Shown here piece after piece: positions 1-11,134 of a stretch of DNA of 64,000 nt. The stretch lies in contig JAQFVV010006313.1 of assembly GCA_028023455.1 (NCBI GenBank), forward strand, positions 1,374,992-1,438,991, written 5' to 3'. The stretch's first letter is position 1. Every line of letters starts with the position of its first letter. The notes below the pieces were generated by a model, which saw only the letters and a program-made list of their open reading frames with translations, had not been told where the DNA came from and searched no databases. Both the position numbers and the translations under genes were made by a program. The DNA comes from Epiperipatus broadwayi. Lineage: Eukaryota; Onychophora; Udeonychophora; Euonychophora; Peripatidae.

Positions 1-1188
1 TAATAAAAAACTAAGGTTTAATACAATAAATGGGTGTCTTCATTTATGACATATCTTTGGACAGGTTTTTTTCTCTGTCAGTATCTGTATCATTGTCCAA
101 ATTTCTCCATGTACATATTATTTTTACAAAATCATATTTGATTCAATTTCTATCCATAGTACTTTTATGTGTTCCAATGGTCTGCAATCTTTGAAGGTTC
201 TTCCCTAACATGTGCTTTTCCTTTTAAGCATTGTCATTCACATGCCTACTGTAATAGAATGGGTTATCATATGTATTGCACAACTTGTGGTACCAGAAAC
301 TTTTCTGTTTAATAGTTTGTGATGGGTTATTTTCCATCATTATCCAATGATTTTTCACATTTTCATCAACTTCATCAAATGAAGAATTAACATGCCATTA
401 TACACATTTAAGATGATCATATATATTGATTGCACTTTTGTTTTTATACACAATTGTCCTGTGGGAACAACGTTTAATGACAACCACTACAATTGGTAAT
501 GCTTCATTTCGATGATTGTCACTTACTTTTCCAGTGTCATGTTTGTGGCTTTGATTGCACATGTGAATGTGGTGCAATGAATCCAAGTATATATCCAATC
601 CATCTGTCTTTGTACTTTCTTCCATGTTTTCATCCATATTATTTCTAACACATTGCATGTTTATAGGTAGGTTCAGTATATGGTTTTCAGAACTGGTTGT
701 AAATATTTGGGATTATTTCTTCAAACTCAGTAGTTATGAATTGTTTTTCCTTTACAGGTATGTTGTTTGACTTGTGGCTCAACAGAAGATTATGAGGGTT
801 CAATTTCCATTCATATTCTAAAATACCACCAGAATGTCTTTTTCTAGACTCCTGAACTTCATAATCTTAATTAAATTTCATGTTACTCATATGTGGAGTT
901 GTCAATTTGTCTGAGTTCTCTACCTGACATTGCATATTGCACAGAACATTTGTGGATATTGCCAATGTTTTTGTGTTAAGAAGAATCTCTGCTTTACTTT
1001 TATTCATCCTTCTTTCCAAGTTTGGCATATCATGGTCCATCATTTCAGTAGTGCTATGATGATTATCTATGTCATCACTCCACTGTGTGATAACATGGTG
1101 GATGTGGCAGCTTTCTTGTGATAATTTTCTGAACTACTGGTGGTTTGTTCCAGATGTCATCATTACATTCACAGACATTGTGCTCGGG
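1..1188 (-). other. Probable downstream remnant of a minus-strand LTR element
   Basis: This stretch lies downstream, on the minus strand, of the coiled-coil ORF at 1189-1767. Read on that strand it gives short open pieces broken by stops and frameshifts, such as an acidic piece near 650-790. None matches a family I recognise. It is most simply the decayed rest of the same element running off the window edge. No RT or protease motif is visible. The short plus-strand ORFs here show no domain and look like chance. Confidence 0.3.
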
Positions 1189-1767
1189 CTAAGTTTTGGG
1201 TTCTTGGCATTGGTTTCCAGCATTAATTTGCATTATATCATTACTTAGGTTTATCTTGATGAAGTTTATTTGTGGGGTTGGTAATGCCTCATCTCCCATT
1301 TTATTATAATTCATATTAGCATTTATTATAGGGCTTGATCCCATATTAGCCTTTATTCTTGATACCATGCTATTCATATCTACTTTCATAATATCCATCT
1401 TACTGTTTAGATCATTACTCATGCTACTCATGTTTGATTTTAATCTATTGATATCAGTTTTAGTTGCCATTTTTGCCTCCAAATTGTTGATATTCTTTTT
1501 GATACTATTCATATGGGCCATCATTATTTTTTTCATCATTTCTTGAAACATTGTTTGTGTGATGGTCATATTTTCAGTTGTCTGCACTACTTCAATTCCA
1601 AGTGCTTGAGTAATCTTGTCAGTGAGGGCTTCTTGTGTTTGAAAAGCTCTTTGGCTTTTTCCCAGTCTCTGTGATTCATTCTCCTCCACCATAAATCCAC
1701 CAGGAATTTGGATCAATAAAGACCCCCTCCCCATTACTATTATTAATATCACTTTCCCCTTCAACAA
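1189..1767 (-). CDS. Coiled-coil Gag-like ORF of a Ty3-type element
   Basis: An open frame of 192 codons. After a hydrophobic, probably untranslated or alternative N-terminus (residues 1-25), an in-frame Met starts MVEENESQ. Residues ~80-165 are Met-, Asn- and Lys-rich with a heptad-like pattern (repeated NLEAKM, NRLKSNM, DLNSKM, SMVSRIKANM), which looks like a long coiled coil. There is no zinc knuckle or signal peptide. On the same strand, ~500 bases upstream, lies an LTR-like sequence with a PBS-like site (2275-2712), the expected order LTR-PBS-gag. Similar coiled-coil ORFs lie at 8377-8972 and 25480-26600, the latter followed by Gag-homologous sequence. The link to Gag is inferred from that context, not from a catalytic motif. 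It could instead be an unrelated repetitive ORF. Confidence 0.45.
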   Translation of the reverse strand: MLKGKVILIIVMGRGSLLIQIPGGFMVEENESQRLGKSQRAFQTQEALTDKITQALGIEVVQTTENMTITQTMFQEMMKKIMMAHMNSIKKNINNLEAKMATKTDINRLKSNMSSMSNDLNSKMDIMKVDMNSMVSRIKANMGSSPIINANMNYNKMGDEALPTPQINFIKINLSNDIMQINAGNQCQEPKT

Positions 1768-2099
1768 CAGTAGTATCTAACGTCTCTTTCATATTCTCTA
1801 TAATTTTGTTTCCAAATATTAATCCACTTCTAAGTAACATTTATTTAAGTAATTATTCAAAAAAAACTTTATACTTGTAAATGTCAAAATACTATAACAT
1901 AAGGCTCCTAGCCATTTCTTGCCATTATTTATTTATTGTCTATTTTTTTAAACTGGTGTTTAAGCTTGTCTAATTCATCCATTTTTTATTGCATTTATTG
2001 ATTATTTATTTATAAGTTAATCTCTACTTGCTCTCTCCACCACATGTTGCGTTCATGTTCATCACTTTTTATGTTATTTACTTTTAACATGAATTTTAC

Positions 2100-2240
2100 T
2101 TCCCCCCAAAAAAAAAAAATTGACATATTTGGTCTTATATAAAAGAATATGTCCAATATAGATTTGAGATTTAAAGTTTATAGGTAAAATAAAAAAAATA
2201 TATAAAAAAAATATTTTTTTTAAAAATTCCAGTCCAATAT
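2100..2240. repeat. Poly-A/poly-C and A/T low-complexity leader
   Basis: Runs of C, A and T, with alternating A and T tracts at 2190-2225, between the LTR-like sequence and the coiled-coil ORF. No gene is visible. Confidence 0.5.
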
Positions 2241-2274
2241 CTGGACCTCCATTGCATCTAAATTACGTTCAGGC

Positions 2275-2712
2275 CAAAATGTTGGGTGCCAGATATAACA
2301 AAACCATGGGGTACACTATAAGATGATGTGAATATGTCTCAGTAGTTAGACGACTTGAATACAATGTGCCAAACAACCTATAACAAGTCATATCATAAAT
2401 CCATAATTCGACATCCCACTTGGGTGTGCCAGATATTACAAAATCAGAAATGACATATAACAAAGACAGTGTATCTCACTACTATCAGACTTAGGCCATT
2501 GAATAGGATGCAAAAGATGGACACAATGAAATACCTAGTTCCAAATCACATCTACTTTTAGTATGCCAGCTCTTAATTTACTTAAAAAATATTTCAATGT
2601 AATTTCGACTAGTGCATATCTATTACATCTCTTTTTTTGGCCCCATTATACCACAGAATTCAAACTCAGGAATTTCTTGCAGTCAGCTCTCTTCAGGGTT
2701 AGACCTAGTTAA
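2275..2712 (-). mobile_element. LTR-like sequence with PBS-like site, minus strand
   Basis: On the minus strand this sequence ends in TTATATCTGGCACCCAAC near 2278-2295, where TGGCACCCAAC resembles a primer-binding site just after an LTR. A related sequence lies at 10430-10880, sharing the GAAGAGAGCT segment, the GGTATAATGG segment and the general order of motifs. A second near-match, TAATATCTGGCACACCC, lies at ~2430-2445, so the LTR may be internally duplicated or rearranged. Canonical TG...CA ends and target-site duplications could not be fixed. The small ORF inside (2269-2463) is probably chance. Confidence 0.45.
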
Positions 2713-3134
2713 TTATTGACCAAATATGCTTATATATATATATAAGCATAGATAAAAAATATTGATGATGACCAATCAATTAGGAAATCAATACATAATG
2801 ATGATGATCATCAAACCTTTAATGATGTAAATTCTTAATGATAGTGATGATGAAAGTTTTAATTGTATGAATACATAATGATGATGGTAATGATCAAACA
2901 GAGATCAGATTGGTTTAAACAACTCAATAATTTTTAATAATCTAAACAGATAATAATAAATATTTACAAAAAAAAATGTTAATTTAATAAGAATGGTTTA
3001 CTATCATTTTTATGGCTAAATACAATAAATTTCTCTAATACAGATTACATTCTGGAAATCTGTCCTCAATTAATCTTTATTTACACTAGAGAAACAAATA
3101 ATTCAAAGAACAATATATACAATGTGATATTAAA

Positions 3135-3176
3135 TAATTCACTATATATATATATATATATAGTATTTTCTTTTTG

Positions 3177-3216
<40 letters not shown>

Positions 3217-3232
3217 CAAAAAGAAAAGCAAA
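3135..3232. repeat. (TA)n array inside a hairpin
   Basis: Two (TA)n tracts. The second is flanked by CTTTTTGTTAT on the left and ATAACAAAAAG on the right, so the whole can fold into one hairpin. This may be a small foldback element with an AT core. Confidence 0.7.
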
Positions 3233-4543
3233 ATGAGAGTTCAGTAATTCTTAATCTAACCCACTAATATGATTATTAGAATGATATTTTTAAATTGAGG
3301 TAAATAAATTTATTACTATTTTTTTTTTAAAAAAAAATATATAGTTCCACTCCCATCTATATGTGTATGTAAGTCACAGTAAAAAATAATGAATGATAAG
3401 AAAAAGCCCATTTATTCAAGTTGATTAATTATGCACCCAGAAATAAAATAATTACAATTAGGTATTATTAAAAACTTATTAGTAATTAATATAGTTTTGT
3501 TTGTTCTAAAGTTTGCCTTCAATGTTAAATATATAAAAAAAACTTACTTGAGGTCACTATGTTGAATCAGTGTTCAATTTTCAAAGGGATCTGTAAATTT
3601 ACTTTTATTAAAAACTATACATATTTTTATTGATTATGATCCCTACTTTTCTTTATATATCAGCATATGATTCATATAATACTCACTGCTCCCACTTTCA
3701 AAATGCCAGGTGATCGAATTTGAAAATGAAACTTGAATACACAAATAAAAAAAAATCACAATACATGAAAATTTCAAATAGAAATAATAAAAAAAAGAAA
3801 TCATGTGAATCAAAAAAAAATATCTATATATTTATCATGAAAAAAGCAAGCATTTTGTCTACAGTTAAAAGTTGATAAACTTAAATGTCAATCTCCATGC
3901 ATAACGTTCTTGCTCACCAACTCTGTTGATATTTATATATTTCATGCTACTTGGTAAAAACAAACAAATACCAATTATCTTTTCTGAACATATATAAATA
4001 CATTAAAGATTGATGTTCACCAGTGTTTTGTAAACCCTATAATGACATAGAAGCTAGCTTTGGAATGCTGCCAGTATTGTTTTTTACACCACATACATTG
4101 TAATGATTCCTTTATTATTGACTATTAATTATGTTGTGACTTCAATAAATATATAAAAAATGGCCTGAAGAGACAATTAATTTCTAGTATTTTCACTTTT
4201 TTTTTCGTATATCCAAAACAACGAATTCAAACTTGCAGAATAAATTAAGTCATTAGTTCATTCCTGCTAATTATAAATTGAAGTTTAAATTTCCAGTTTC
4301 ATTCTATCCAAATTATAAAGATTTTGTATTAATTTTAAAATATTGACATTAAATTTTAAAATATATATTCTTACTGATATCTTTCTTTTTTAAATGCTAA
4401 ACATTTTCTTTTTTTAAAAGCAAAATAAAATACTTTTTTTTATTACATCTTGACAGTTTTGCTGTTAGCCAACAAGTAAAGAAAATGTTAGATTGTTTCT
4501 CATGCTAGCTAAAACCTATTGCTACAACATAATATATATATAA

Positions 4544-4562
4544 ATCATCATCATCATTATCA

Positions 4563-4651
<89 letters not shown>
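4544..4651. repeat. (CAT)n/(ATT)n microsatellite
   Basis: A short CAT/CATTAT block runs directly into about 90 bases of perfect ATT. The same CAT-plus-ATT mix recurs in the large arrays at 22.8, 31.7 and 43.3 kb. No LINE 3' end is recognisable beside this copy. Confidence 0.9.
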
Positions 4652-5289
4652 TATTTTTCATTATTCCAAACTCCATCACCTAGCAACTATTTTGACCTCA
4701 TATATTTTGACCTTTATTATGTCTGTCTTATTAGTCAATTAATTATTATTTTAGTTAATGATATTAAATGAAGAAAATAATAATTTCTGCAAATAGACAA
4801 ACATATTAGTTTATATGTATGTTTATATATGTATACTTCATGAGTATAAGCAGGTATGTAGGATAGTTTATTTGCCTACCACTTTGTCTGAATTCAAACA
4901 TTGTGAAAAAACTGTGATTATGTGATGGTTGGTTGTAAGCCATATCTTATAATATATATATATTGAGCCAGATTGATTTCCGATTCAATGGTTTTATTAC
5001 TAAAATTAATAAAGGAATAACAACTTCATTTTCATTAAATGTCTAATGTTAAAATTTTTATTATTTTTTAAAACACATACACATTTATATTTAAAGTAGA
5101 TCATTTAATGTTTATAAAATTGATTTTAAAATAGTTTACTTTCACTGTCTGTTTTAATCAATTTGATTAAAAACAGACAAGCTTGCTAATTATATATTCC
5201 TGTTGCTTTTATTTTAGTCATATTTTTAAAGTTAATTCTAAAAAAAACAGAGATTTAGTTTTGTATTTGTCGTTTTTGTTTCAATTATC

Positions 5290-6870
5290 CCTGGTTGGAA
5301 GTCTTAAATTATATTGAGCGAGAAATTAATATTTGCCCTGCCTGGAATATAGAATGGACACTAATGAAAGTTTTGCACAGGAAATGTAGCGAGGCAAAGA
5401 TAGCCTGCCAATTTTTGGAGAGAGAAGAGATTCATTATTAGATACACACTTGGATTATAGCCTACAAAGCGATACCATTGTGAGTAGCTGTTTGGATGTT
5501 TAATTCCTATTAACAACTTAAATAATTATTGACAAACTTTGTTGGTGTGCAAGATGTCAAAATCCACCACTGTGAGTTTTGCCATCATTAGAAAGTCTTG
5601 CTAATTTAAACAAAGGACGGACCCACGCCTACCTGCTCTCCTTCAGTCTTGCCATGAGCCTCTAAAATAAATACTGCCTCTACCTTGCCGCTGTCAAAGG
5701 ACCTGAAAGATGAACTATTATCAAAATTATGCACTTGTCACTAAATCACTAGGACTCTGCCTTACCGTAAGCTAAACTTTTTCCTATTCTAGCCAGGGTA
5801 AATAAATTACATTTAATTAAACCTCCACTCAATCTAATGATAAATATGTTTTAAAATGGTATTAATTGTTTTTTTATTATTTATTATCTGTATATACTCT
5901 TTTCTAGTATTTAAAGTGTGTCTTGAAATCTTAGTTTTAAGATTCCAAGTTTGTTTGCAATTTTCATTTATCAGAGGGTGCATTAGGAGATTGTATTTTA
6001 TATGTTTAATATATACCTGATTATTTCGTTAACTATTACAAAATGCATTGGCAGTTTTTGTAGTCTTTATTTATTCACCTACCCTTAGTTGTAAAATAAG
6101 GAATCTTTAAGTATGTTTCGTTTGCGCTTTTTGTGCAAACAACAAAATCTTTTTGCTGGCTATTTGTTAAGTTATTTCTTCGAGTTGTCTGAAAGTAGTC
6201 ATTTCTTTCTGGATTACATAAGATCGTAATCAAATATCTTTTGCTGTCTTGTAAGTGAGATCAACCATGTTTACTTTGAATGTAGTATTACGCACAGCAG
6301 TCCTGCAGCATTTTAAAGACAGTAATTAGAATATTACTGCTCAGACGTTCGCCTGGTTATGTTGATTTCTAGCAGGACAGTAACTGTTTTATTATCCCTG
6401 ATTCAGGAAGCTAAAGTTGTTGTTTGTTTTGTAATTTTACAACTGGCCAGCGAGAAGATATTTTCCTAACCATTTCTTCTATTTTAAGTGAGATAATTTT
6501 GCTGCCAAAATGTTTTATGCCTTCATGTTTGTCGTACTCTTGTGCACTCTCTGGTAAATATGCGTATGTTAACATAAGTCACTTTTATATTCATGGCTAG
6601 ATGTCTTCACTCTATTGCACAACTTTTAATAAAATTAATAAATTATTTAAACTTACTTTGGCTGACGTTTGTCTTTGCGCTTTGATTTCTCAACTGTCTA
6701 AATAATATTTAAGATATCTTGTTCCTCCCTGAGTGTAGTTCAGTGCCTTTTGATTCACATATCCTGTCCACCCTAAAATAAATGTCTAGTTCCTATTTTC
6801 GGTCTTGTGGCGCCCCCGAGATCAGTATATGCGAATCTCAAAGATCTTTCTCCCGTTACAATATATATAT
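5290..6870 (+). other. Less AT-rich block; possible LTR-type relic, no ORF
   Basis: A block of visibly higher GC than its surroundings, with no open frame of note. Near its right end are AATAAA-like sequences (~6775) and then TGGCGCCCCCGAGATC at 6808-6824, which looks like a primer-binding site. The block ends at a (TA)n tract (6860-6885). This would fit an LTR and leader of an otherwise lost retrotransposon, or a host non-coding exon. No second LTR copy was seen. Confidence 0.3.
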
Positions 6871-6885
6871 ATATATATTGTATAA

Positions 6886-7554
6886 TGGTGAATAAATAAA
6901 GTGAACTATATAAATATATGTAATAAATGTAATTCAAGTGGTCAAATAGTGTTTTATTGTAAATAAGTTGCTTATCAATATAATGAAATGTAATTTTGAC
7001 TAAAAGGGCATTTTATTGAATCCAAACAAAATTCAATAACTAAATATTATAAGTGATAGCTTAAATTTAATCCTAGCTTTAATAAATTATAAATAAATCT
7101 GAATTTATATCTTTTTGTTCTTAGTAAATATTTTTAATGTCCATAAATATAATATGTAATGCTAATTTCTCCAAAGACATTATAATTCTAATTGGTCTTC
7201 AAATAATCAGAGGTTTACTTAAATACCTGAGGATAAATGCAAACTAGCTATATGTATTATTGATCTTACAATTAATAGATGACTAATAATGATATGATAA
7301 GTGATGTAATTTTAAATAATAAAAAATACAAAATCGAAGTTTAATTAATAAATAAATTTATATTTTATTTATTTTAACAAATGTGATAATGGTTTTAAGA
7401 TAGAATATAATTGATTATATTTATTATTTCCAGTATTTTGCAGATAATATTAAATAATTTTTATATTTCTTCATGTGTAACTAATATATGTTTAATTCTA
7501 CATAAATGATAAAGCTATATATTTGTTAAGCCTAAAATTACTTATTATGAACTA
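6886..7554. other. AT-rich region, nothing recognisable
   Basis: No open frame, tandem repeat or element end recognised on either strand. Confidence 0.6.
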
Positions 7555-8331
7555 AAATCATGTTGTATGCCACATGCCTATATAGTTTGCAATTACGAAT
7601 ATGTAATATAAATAATATTTCAATAGCTCTAAACAATCATTTTTTAAACTGATAAATGCTACAAGAGAAAGTATTCAAATCATCTTTATCTAGGATTGTC
7701 CCATCCCCAGACTGGTTTGCAGTTATGGCTCTCTTCAGTGATGAGCTAGAACACCAGATTAAAAAAACTATCTCAAGATAAGCATTTATCTAAAAGTTAA
7801 CTCTTAAGTAGAAAATCTGAAATTTCTAGACCACTACAAGTCTTTAAATTCAGATAAAGATGATTTGAATGCTTTCTTTTGTAGCATTTATCATTTTAAA
7901 AAATATAAGCTTGTTTAGAGCTATTGAAATGCTCATTATATTACATATTGGTAAATGCAAGATATATAGGTCATGTGGGATATAGCATGATTTTATTACT
8001 AATATTATTTTGCTATTGGGGGCTTTTGTTAAATTAAATTACAAAGCCCATTAATATATGGGATATTTGAATTAAGTTCAGACCCATATAATTATTCCAA
8101 TTAAAGAGCTGAATTTAAAGACTTGTAGAGATCTAGAAATTTTAGATCTTCTTCTTAAGAGTTAAATTTTAGATAAATGCTTATCTTGATAAGTTTTTTG
8201 AATCTGTTGTCCGAACTTCTCACTGAAGAGAGCCATAGCTCAAAACCAATCTGGGGATGGGGAAAATCCTAGATAAAGATGATGTGAATGCTTTCTTTTG
8301 TAGTATTTATCATTTTAAAAAAAGCTTAATA
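7555..8331. repeat. Nested foldback (inverted-repeat) element
   Basis: Two overlapping inverted repeats. The inner pair is about 7555-7690 with 7855-7995 (shared parts include CAATAGCTCTAAACAA and AGATAAAGATGATTTGAATG in inverse). The outer pair is about 7632-7840 with 8110-8325 (shared parts include ATCCCCAGACTGGTTTG-like and CTCTCTTCAGTGA-like segments). There is no coding capacity. The arms are diverged with small indels, so it is old. It resembles MITE or foldback families whose copies have reinserted or been duplicated in inverse. Confidence 0.75.
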
Positions 8332-8390
8332 TATTTGGTATATCAACTGGGATGATTAAATGCCATTCCGTTATATTTGGTGCCTCAACT
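8332..8390 (+). repeat. 59-bp inverted repeat, left copy
   Basis: This 59-base sequence is the near-perfect inverse complement of 10414-10472. It ends with TTATATTTGGTGCCTCAACT, which looks like an LTR 3' end followed by a TGG-type primer-binding site, directly before a coiled-coil Gag-like ORF. It may therefore be the remaining end of a 5' LTR, or the left terminal repeat of a composite element. Confidence 0.8.
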
Positions 8391-8972
8391 AAAAAAAATG
8401 GATGATAATATTAATAGTTTAAAAAGTGATTTGAATCAAAAATTGGATAATAATAATAATAGTTTAAAAAGTGATTTGAAGGTTGAAGTAACAGGAATTG
8501 AAAATAAACTATCTACAAAAATTCAACAATTGAATTTAAATGTGGATAATGTTAAAAAAAATAACATAGAAATTAAACAAGCATTAAATGATCTAAAGAA
8601 TGAAATTGATGAAAATAATCAAAATGTCAACAGCGGTTTAGTGAGTTCCAAAGTGACATCATAGATAGATTAAATGTTAAATGTGATGAAATGTATAAAA
8701 ATCAAGGAATTTTTAGGAAAGAAGTAAAGGAAGAACAAAATAAAATACGGAATAAAATCCAAGAAGATAGACAACAAACGCACGCAAGAATAGATCAACT
8801 ATCTATTAAACATAATAATGAGGTAGAATCCCAGAATAATGTATTAGAGACTATTGATCATCAACTTAAAACTTTGGAAAATAAAATGAATTCAATAGAA
8901 ATTAATACAAATATAGATAAAAATGTATTGGAAATAAAATATATGTATTGTAAAGAAAATAGTTTAAATTAA
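8377..8972 (+). pseudogene. Coiled-coil Gag-like ORF, two pieces with a frameshift
   Basis: Two open frames, 8377-8664 and 8691-8972, encode Lys/Asn/Glu-rich helical sequence with heptad-like spacing (repeated NNSLKSDL, KLSTKIQQLNL, DHQLKTLENKMNSIE). The first is likely to start at the ATG at 8398; the in-frame upstream codon is TTG. A frame change near 8645-8690 separates the pieces, and both read as one long coiled coil. The region directly follows a PBS-like site, as a gag gene would, and resembles the coiled-coil part before the decayed Gag at 25.5-27.4 kb. There is no zinc knuckle. Assignment to a Ty3-type element is inference from position and from the Ty3 RT fragment downstream on the same strand. 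Confidence 0.5.
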
Positions 8973-9490
8973 CAGATATATATAAAAACAATATCTGGGT
9001 TTAAAAATTAATAATTTATGTAACATTAATTTATTTACCGTTCTTATTTATATGTTTCATAATTACCAATATATAAGTACTATTTGCAATTGTATAACTT
9101 ATATATTATATGTATTTTTGATAAACAAAGTACATTAAACTTTTACAATATTACGTAGTAAATACAATATAATCCTGTTTAAGATATCTGTCAAATAATA
9201 ACTATTCTTTATATCCCTCATCTAATTTGATGAATTATGTCAAGCTTTCAATTAATTATATTTAATAATAAATATAATTTTCCTATTAAGATATAATGAT
9301 GCGATGCCAAATTTGAAATAAAGATAATAATAATAATTAAACATATTAAAATAATATAAGCATTATTATAATATATATAAATAAATAATAAAGAAAACTT
9401 ATTTATAATAGAGTTGAGAGTAGATATTGAAGTCTATAGTTCATCATCCTAATGAAGATCTTTTACGAAGTATATTATTAATCCATTTGG
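8952..9490 (+). repeat. ~540-bp direct repeat, left copy
   Basis: Almost identical to 11135-11671 (a few substitutions and short indels over ~540 bases). It begins inside the end of the coiled-coil ORF and ends at ATCCATTTGG. The pair encloses the Ty3 fragment and an inverted LTR-like sequence. The ends lack clear TG...CA, so a segmental duplication is as likely as an LTR pair. Confidence 0.85.
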
Positions 9491-9588
9491 ATGATAATAA
9501 TAATAGTTTAAAAAGTGATTTGAAGGTTGAAATAACAGGAATTGAAAAAAAATTATCTACAAAAATTCAACAATTGAATTTAAATGTG
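9491..9588 (+). repeat. Duplicated coiled-coil segment fused to Ty3 RT
   Basis: About 95 bases repeat the 8443-8545 part of the coiled-coil ORF (NNNNSLKSDLKVE ... KLSTKIQQLNLNVD) and then join, in frame, Ty3 RT sequence beginning IIRSFLGLCNF. The junction at ~9588 is a chimeric breakpoint. Confidence 0.8.
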
Positions 9589-10413
9589 GATATTATTAGA
9601 TCATTTTTAGGCCTATGTAATTTTTACAACCGTTTCTATCAGAAGTTCTCAGACCACATGGAACCGTTGCTAAAATTGATTAGAAAAGATGAACGTTGAA
9701 AATGGACTGAAGAACAAGACCGTGCATTTGAGAATATTAAAACAGGGTTTTTAAAGTTAACTATGTTAGCTTTCCCTGATTTTAATAAACCATTCATTAT
9801 TCAAACAGATAGTAGTGGTTTTGGATTAGGGGTAACACTGTCCCAAATCCAAAAGAATGGCCAACCAGGTGTCCTCTACTTTATTAGCTGGCTCTTGAAA
9901 GGTCCAGAAATAAATTACATGGTTACAGAGAAGGAAGCACTAGCAATAGTCTGGGCTTTCCAAAAATTTCGACAAATGCTACTCGGATCAGAGATGATAG
10001 TGATCACTGATCACAAAAGCCTTGAATTCCTGAATCACAGTTATCTGACTAATAGTTGTCTAGTTAGATGGAGTTTACTACTACAGGAATTTAATTACAC
10101 TGTGCATTATTGCAAAGGATCCGAGAATATCGTTGCTGATGTGCATAGTCAAAATCCATGTAGGTCCGAACAAAATCATTTGATGGTAGACAATGCCTAC
10201 ATTACAAATGTCAATGTGATGGCTGATAATAATGTAGAGAACGAGTTGGAAAACTTACCAGAGATACAATTTAATGACCCAGAATTAAACCCAATTATAA
10301 AAGTTTTATTAGGGAAGGAAGTTTTGGATGCACCTAAAGATCTTAACCATTTTAAGTTAGAACAACAGGTCTTACTATATAAAGTGAATGATAACGTTGA
10401 TGAGTGGAGCCTT
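9589..10413 (+). pseudogene. Ty3-type RT C-terminus and RNase H fragment
   Basis: Encodes the end of the RT connection (RSFLGLCNFYNRFYQKFS), then a TGA at 9697-9699 within DER*KWTEEQ, then RNase H. The RNase H reads PFIIQTDSSGFGLGVTL (first catalytic Asp), a YMVTEKEALAIVWAF segment (catalytic Glu) and VITDHKSLEF (Asp), and goes on to VHYCKGSENIVADV. It stops at NVDEWSLS where the inverted repeat begins. It closely matches the same part of the minus-strand element at 14.06-14.93 kb, with about ten amino-acid differences over the RNase H segment and the same internal TGA. No polymerase core or integrase is present, so it cannot be autonomous. Confidence 0.85.
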
Positions 10414-10472
10414 AGTTGAGGCACCAAATATAATGGAATGGCATTTAATCATCCCAGTTGATATACCAAATA
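10414..10472 (-). repeat. 59-bp inverted repeat, right copy
   Basis: Inverse complement of 8332-8390. On the minus strand it ends in TTATATTTGGTGCCTCAACT and is preceded by the LTR-like sequence 10473-10880. It therefore looks like the junction of a minus-strand LTR with its primer-binding site. Confidence 0.8.
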
Positions 10473-10880
10473 TAATAGAATCGATTATATTTAATGCTTG
10501 GAAATCATTAACTTAATGCTTCATAGTTAGGTTCGCCAAATATAACAAAATGGATTATATTTAAAATCTAAGTTGTATATATGGGGATGATTAAATTCCC
10601 TAGAAAGAGGATATGCATTTCACTACAATCGGACTTTGGGTCTTCAGGTAGAATGCTTGAAATGAATCAATGAAATGCTAAGTCCATGATTATATCTATC
10701 TTTTTTATGCTAGCTCAATAATCTTTAAATAAGTTTTAATATAATTTAGACTAGTTCATCCATCTTTCATCCCTCTTTCAGTCACCATTATACCATGATA
10801 TTCAAACGCATGGAGAATTTGCAATTAGCTCTCTTCAGGAAAAATCCAAAACAAGTTATTATTTATATGCCTTTATATAA
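10430..10880 (-). mobile_element. LTR-like sequence, minus strand
   Basis: Diverged relative of 2275-2712. Both share, in the same order, an ACTACAATCGGACTT/ACTACTATCAGACTT segment, ATGAAAT, a TTTATGCTAGCTC/TTTAGTATGCCAGCTC segment, CCATTATACCA and CTCTCTTCAGG. Its PBS-side end is the 59-bp repeat at 10414-10472. No Gag follows on the minus strand because a plus-strand Ty3 fragment occupies the site. Confidence 0.45.
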
Positions 10881-11134
10881 GCATTAATTACAATTGATAT
10901 TCATATGATATTTATAATAATAGCATATATATAATATAATTCAATAATGATTAGACAAAGAGATCAAGTTAATAAATCAATATTTAATAAATAATAAAAA
11001 ATATAATATAATAGATAATAAAATATTAATAAATAAATACGGATGAATTTTAACATTTTAAAAATATTAACAAATAATATTTTTATTTAATACCCTATGA
11101 TAAAACTCAATACTATAATAAACTTTCAAAAATT

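Larger units (their letters stand above)
2713..5289. other. AT-rich region without a recognisable gene
   Basis: Short degenerate ATGATG runs (2760-2890), a (TA)n hairpin, poly-A and poly-T tracts and an ATT microsatellite, the larger ones listed separately. No open frame longer than about 60 codons, no splice-framed exon and no element domain was seen on either strand. Confidence 0.6.
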
